A stretch of DNA of 25,927 nt from a virus. The position numbers and the translations under genes were made by a program. Under the pieces are notes generated by a model. That model did no database searches. It saw only the letters and a list, made by a program, of their open reading frames with translations, and was not told the origin of the DNA. The stretch lies in IMG/VR virus record IMGVR_UViG_3300042471_000501, positions 1-25,927 of that record, one strand, 5' to 3'. This document shows positions 22,810 to 25,927 of the stretch, piece by piece (position 1 is the first letter of the stretch; each line of letters opens with the position of its first letter).

Positions 22810-23412
22810 GTGGAAACGGTCGTCATCACGATGCGCGGTTCGCCGCGTATCCCGCGTCTAAAAGAAAATCTGAGTGCCGCTGGCATTTCGGATTATCGGA
22901 TCTTCTACGGCCTGAACGGAAAGAAGTCCGGTCTGAAGGCGAGCATTCCGTACGAGGTCGATAATCCCGGCTCTGGCTATCTGATCTGTCATAAGCATGT
23001 CGGATGCACGATGTCGCATTGGATGCTCTGGAACGCTCTGGAGTTCGACCCGAACACGCCCGACATGGTGATGGTGCTTGAGGACGACATCCTCTTCAGG
23101 CCGCACTGGCGCGAGACGGTTGAACGCGCGCTGGCCAAGCTGCCGGAGAACTGGGATTTGCTCTATCCAGGTTCCTGCTGCGCGCACGGAAAGATCAGCC
23201 GTGAGTACGATTCCAATCTCTTCGAGGGAATGCCGCTCTGCACCCACTGTTACATCGTCCGAAAGAAGGCGCTGAAGACGCTGATCGAAACGAACGAGGC
23301 GATTTACGCACCGATTGACTTGCAGATGTATTTCAACAGCAGACCGCACCTCAACTGCTTCACCATTTTCCCGCGTGTTGCCGATCAGGAGGGAATGACT
23401 CTAGCCGACTAA
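22810..23412 (+). CDS. Glycosyltransferase family 25-like protein (copy 1)
   Basis: Encodes 200 aa from GTG 22810. The first strand METVVITMRGSPRIPRLKENL and the sequence ISDYRIFYGLNG match the start of GT25-type transferases, and MVMVLEDDILF (E91, D92, D93) is the acidic nucleotide-sugar-binding site. Later CTHCYIVRKKALKTLI and PIDLQMYF match the family core. GT25 enzymes add galactose or related sugars to LPS or proteins. The frame is open upstream to ATG 22744, but that part lies over the methyltransferase gene. It is clearly related to the gene at 24003. The acceptor is unknown. Confidence 0.78.
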   Translation: METVVITMRGSPRIPRLKENLSAAGISDYRIFYGLNGKKSGLKASIPYEVDNPGSGYLICHKHVGCTMSHWMLWNALEFDPNTPDMVMVLEDDILFRPHWRETVERALAKLPENWDLLYPGSCCAHGKISREYDSNLFEGMPLCTHCYIVRKKALKTLIETNEAIYAPIDLQMYFNSRPHLNCFTIFPRVADQEGMTLAD

Positions 23413-23415
23413 ATC

Positions 23416-24006
23416 ATGGGTTCACCATTCAACGGAGACACGTTCATCGAGCAGGAGTTTCTTTACCTCAAAGAACGCTTCGAGCTTACAACTGCGGTCG
23501 AAACCGGAACGCACGAAGCCGACACGACAGTCTGGTTGGCCAAGAACTTCCTGAAGACAGTCTCATGCGAGCTTGACCATGATAAGGTCGAGAAGGCGAA
23601 GGAGCGGTTCAAGCGTGAGAAGCTCCATGTGGAGATGTTCGAAGGCAGCAGCGATGCCTGCATGAACTGGTTCATCCCGCATCACGGTGTTGGACACGAC
23701 ACGATCTTCTTCCTCGACGCGCACTGGAACGACTACCTGCCGCTGCTTGAGGAGCTTGAGGCAATCAATCGGTACGACCTGCATCCGGTCATTGCCATTC
23801 ACGACTTCAAGGAGCCGACCGGACAGCTTGGATTCGACAGCTACAACAACCACGACATCTGCTTTGGCTACATCAAGGAGAAGCTGGACGCGATTTATCG
23901 GGCGAAGACGCTGACCCAAAAGTACGGCTACAGCTACTACTACAACCACCCCAGCCGATGCACAGGCGCTCGGCGCGGCGTCATCTACATCCTCCCTAAC
24001 CGATGA
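23416..24006 (+). CDS. Class I SAM methyltransferase-like protein, second type
   Basis: Encodes 196 aa. LTTAVETGTHEADTTVWLAKNF (residues 24-45) is a motif I variant with E29-G31, and TVSCELDHDKVEKAKERF (48-65) holds the acidic residue (E52) that would hold the SAM ribose. IFFLDAHWNDYLPLLEELEAI (98-118) and VIAIHDF follow. The pattern fits a family of SAM-dependent enzymes often next to glycosyltransferases. It differs from the 22182 methyltransferase in its motifs, so the two are not simple copies. It starts three bases after the previous stop and overlaps the next gene by four. Confidence 0.72.
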   Translation: MGSPFNGDTFIEQEFLYLKERFELTTAVETGTHEADTTVWLAKNFLKTVSCELDHDKVEKAKERFKREKLHVEMFEGSSDACMNWFIPHHGVGHDTIFFLDAHWNDYLPLLEELEAINRYDLHPVIAIHDFKEPTGQLGFDSYNNHDICFGYIKEKLDAIYRAKTLTQKYGYSYYYNHPSRCTGARRGVIYILPNR

Positions 24007-24632
24007 GAGTCGATTTCGAGAACACCCCGACCTTCATCATCTCAAAGCCTGAGAGCGAGAAGGAGAATCGATGCATCCGGTACATGAAGTCGTTCGGAAT
24101 CGATGCGGTTCCGATCTATGGCTTTCGCGCTCACAACTGCGGCATCTCGACCGACTACTACCACACGCGAGAGAAGGAGAAGGCGAAGGTCAAAACCATC
24201 GTCGCCGGACTCAGCCACTTCGCCGCATGGTCGGCCATCAAATGGATGGTTGAGGCGAAGATAACCGATCATCGCACCTTCCTGATCGTTGAGGACGACG
24301 TTGAATTCCTTGATAAGAACTGGAAGTCGCTGGCCAACGACAACCTGCAATTCGTCCCGAGCGATTGGCATGTCGTCTATCTCGGAAGCTGCTGCGCCGA
24401 TCCGATTGAAGATCATGGCTACATCGCATCAAACCTGTACAAACTGGTTCGAGGCATGTGTACCCATGCATATCTTGTAAACTACGAGGGGGCTTGTAAG
24501 CTCCTCGAAACGAACCAAAAGGTTTGGGGTCCAATCGACATCCAGATGCTGATCGATTCGATGCCCAGGATGAATTTCTATGGAATTCTTCCGAGATTAG
24601 CGACGCAGGAGAACACAAACTTGTATCCATGA
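24003..24632 (+). CDS. Glycosyltransferase family 25-like protein (copy 2)
   Basis: Encodes 209 aa. The first part (PTFIISKPESEKENRCIRYM, GIDAVPIYGFRAHN) is the GT25-type start, and FLIVEDDVEF (E97, D98, D99) is the acidic site. It shares many landmarks with copy 1: GSCCA, M/L-CTHxY, LxETN, GPIDIQM versus APIDLQM, and PRLA/PRVA near the end. It therefore looks like an old duplicate, separated from copy 1 by a methyltransferase gene. The sugar and acceptor are unknown. It starts overlapping the methyltransferase stop as ATGA, and its own stop overlaps the next start (ATGATG at 24629). Confidence 0.77.
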   Translation: MRVDFENTPTFIISKPESEKENRCIRYMKSFGIDAVPIYGFRAHNCGISTDYYHTREKEKAKVKTIVAGLSHFAAWSAIKWMVEAKITDHRTFLIVEDDVEFLDKNWKSLANDNLQFVPSDWHVVYLGSCCADPIEDHGYIASNLYKLVRGMCTHAYLVNYEGACKLLETNQKVWGPIDIQMLIDSMPRMNFYGILPRLATQENTNLYP

Positions 24633-25927
24633 TGAGAGACATCATCCGAGACATCAGCCTCAAGGCTCTTAAACGCTTCGCCAATGGCGGCGATGGTCAT
24701 GCCGATCTTCTCATGCAGATCGAGGAACTCCGCAAAACGCTGGAGATTCGCACCAAAGAGCACGAGGAACATCTCACCGAGGTCCGCGAGGAGCGCGATC
24801 ATTGGCTTTCACTGTACGACGAACTCAAATTCGCAGCCGAGTTTCTAATGAGCTACGCCAAAAATGATGTACCCAAGCTGACCGAACAGACCGATTGGGA
24901 GGTTGGCAAAATCGTTCTTCCGGCTGAAACCGGGACGTACTACTTCAACCCAGCCATCATGCAAGAATCAGACGGTCGAATCCTGCTCTTCGCCCGTCGC
25001 TGCCGTAACAAGCGCGAGAAGGACGAGGACGTTTACACCGAGAAGAACGACATCGTTGCCTTCGAGCTGAGTAAAGATTTACGAGCCACAAAAAAGTCGA
25101 TCCTCCAGCTCACGGCAAACTACCCGAACGAGCAGTTCGAAGATCCGCGTGTCGTGAAGTTCGGCGACAAATACGGCGTGAGCTGCTGCACGTTCGTTCC
25201 GTTCAAGAGCTACGCGCATCAGGCGATGTTCCTGCTCGATAAGCAGTTCCTGAACGTGGGCCGGTTCGATCCGATCTACGGCAACAACTACGCGCAGGCC
25301 ATGATCAACGATGGCCATGAGAAGAACTGGCTCTACTTCGTCCACGACAACGCGCCGCACATGGTGTATTCGGCCAATCCCCATGTCGTTGTGCGCCTTA
25401 ATGGGCGGTTAGAGAAGGAAGCGGAGTACGTTACCGAGGAGTTCAATCCGCTCTGGAAATTTGGCGAGGTTCGTGGCGGCACAAACCCGATTCTCTGCGA
25501 CGGCCTTTACTGGACCTTCTTCCACAGCTCGCTGCCGTGGATCAATAACAAGCGTCGCTACTACATGGGTGCGTACGCCTTCGAAGCCAAGGCTCCGTTC
25601 CGCATCGTTCGCATGACGACGTTACCGCTTCTCACCGGCACGAATCAGCAGGACTGGTGGCCGGGATTGCCTGCGGTCGTGTTCCCGTGCGGTGCTTTCT
25701 TCGACAGCGCGAAGAACAACTTCGTCATCTCGTACGGCATCAACGATGTCGATTGCGGCTACATGAAGCTGCCACTGGCCGACCTGCTTGAGGTGACGAA
25801 GGTGATTCGACCGAAGCGCGATGTGGTCAACAAGGAGAACCCGCCTACCCTGGTGGACGTTCTCGATCCGATTCCCGAGCGGCACAAACTGAAACGAAAC
25901 AAGAAGTCTAAATACAATGAACTGGCT
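24629..25927 (+). CDS. GH130-like beta-propeller protein, 3'-partial
   Basis: From ATG 24629 the frame is open for 433 codons to the right edge, so the gene is cut. The first ~75 residues are charged helix with a likely coiled coil (LLMQIEELRKTLEIRTKEHEE). From about residue 90 the sequence looks like a five-bladed propeller of the GH130/GH43-type group: TYYFNPAIMQESDGRILLFAR, QFEDPRVV (D172), RGGTNPIL (282-289), YYMGAYAFE, FPCGAFFDSAKNNFVISYG. GH130 enzymes act on mannosides; whether this one is active is not clear. It is the last gene of the MT-GT-MT-GT cassette seen here and could alternatively be a glycan-binding protein. Confidence 0.7.
   Translation, partial: MMRDIIRDISLKALKRFANGGDGHADLLMQIEELRKTLEIRTKEHEEHLTEVREERDHWLSLYDELKFAAEFLMSYAKNDVPKLTEQTDWEVGKIVLPAETGTYYFNPAIMQESDGRILLFARRCRNKREKDEDVYTEKNDIVAFELSKDLRATKKSILQLTANYPNEQFEDPRVVKFGDKYGVSCCTFVPFKSYAHQAMFLLDKQFLNVGRFDPIYGNNYAQAMINDGHEKNWLYFVHDNAPHMVYSANPHVVVRLNGRLEKEAEYVTEEFNPLWKFGEVRGGTNPILCDGLYWTFFHSSLPWINNKRRYYMGAYAFEAKAPFRIVRMTTLPLLTGTNQQDWWPGLPAVVFPCGAFFDSAKNNFVISYGINDVDCGYMKLPLADLLEVTKVIRPKRDVVNKENPPTLVDVLDPIPERHKLKRNKKSKYNELA

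Noticed and set aside
1-25927. tRNA genes, CRISPR arrays, insertion sequences, integrase or attachment sites
   Set aside because: None was seen when reading both strands; a dedicated tRNA scan could still find an unusual one.

Overview
The window is a piece of a double-stranded DNA bacteriophage genome, almost fully coding. The gene content is a large terminase, a portal, a beta-propeller tail nozzle-like protein, a collagen-like tail fibre and three candidate internal virion proteins, with no tape measure, sheath or baseplate genes in view. This points to a short-tailed (podovirus-like) phage. The host cannot be named from the sequence. Many late genes lack a clear Shine-Dalgarno site and have an A/T-rich stretch directly before the ATG (TAATTTATG, AAAATTTATG), a pattern known from Bacteroidota and some other phyla. 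Base composition is moderate, roughly 50-55% G+C by eye. No tRNA, CRISPR array, integrase or insertion sequence was seen.

Layout. (1) 1-6301, plus strand: early/replication module. Small, tightly overlapping genes of unknown function (1-1275 and 3417-4460) surround a ribbon-helix-helix-like protein, an SF2 helicase, a single-stranded DNA-binding protein, a RuvC-like Holliday junction resolvase and a large primase-helicase fusion. Two RNA hairpins/palindromes lie between the ribbon-helix-helix gene and the helicase. (2) 17585 down to 6291, minus strand: an 11-kb virion operon. In transcription order it encodes a collagen-like/C1q-tipped fibre, a nozzle/hub-like protein, a tail-collar fibre protein, an adaptor-like protein, a citrate-synthase-like domain that has lost catalytic residues, a sulfotransferase-like protein, three candidate ejection proteins (270, 463 and 912 aa) and two small conserved basic proteins. 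(3) 17640 to the right edge, plus strand: packaging module (large terminase, Cys-rich protein, portal with an 11-residue-repeat tail). It is followed by a glycan-type cassette: methyltransferase, glycosyltransferase, methyltransferase, glycosyltransferase and a GH130-like propeller protein that runs off the window.

Transcription diverges at 17586-17639 and converges at 6291-6301, where the two end genes overlap. The major capsid, scaffold, DNA polymerase and lysis genes are not in the window. The most unusual items are the degenerate citrate-synthase-like protein in the virion operon, the alternating MT-GT cassette between portal and the missing capsid region, the hairpin pair ahead of the helicase, and the hendecad repeat in the portal.
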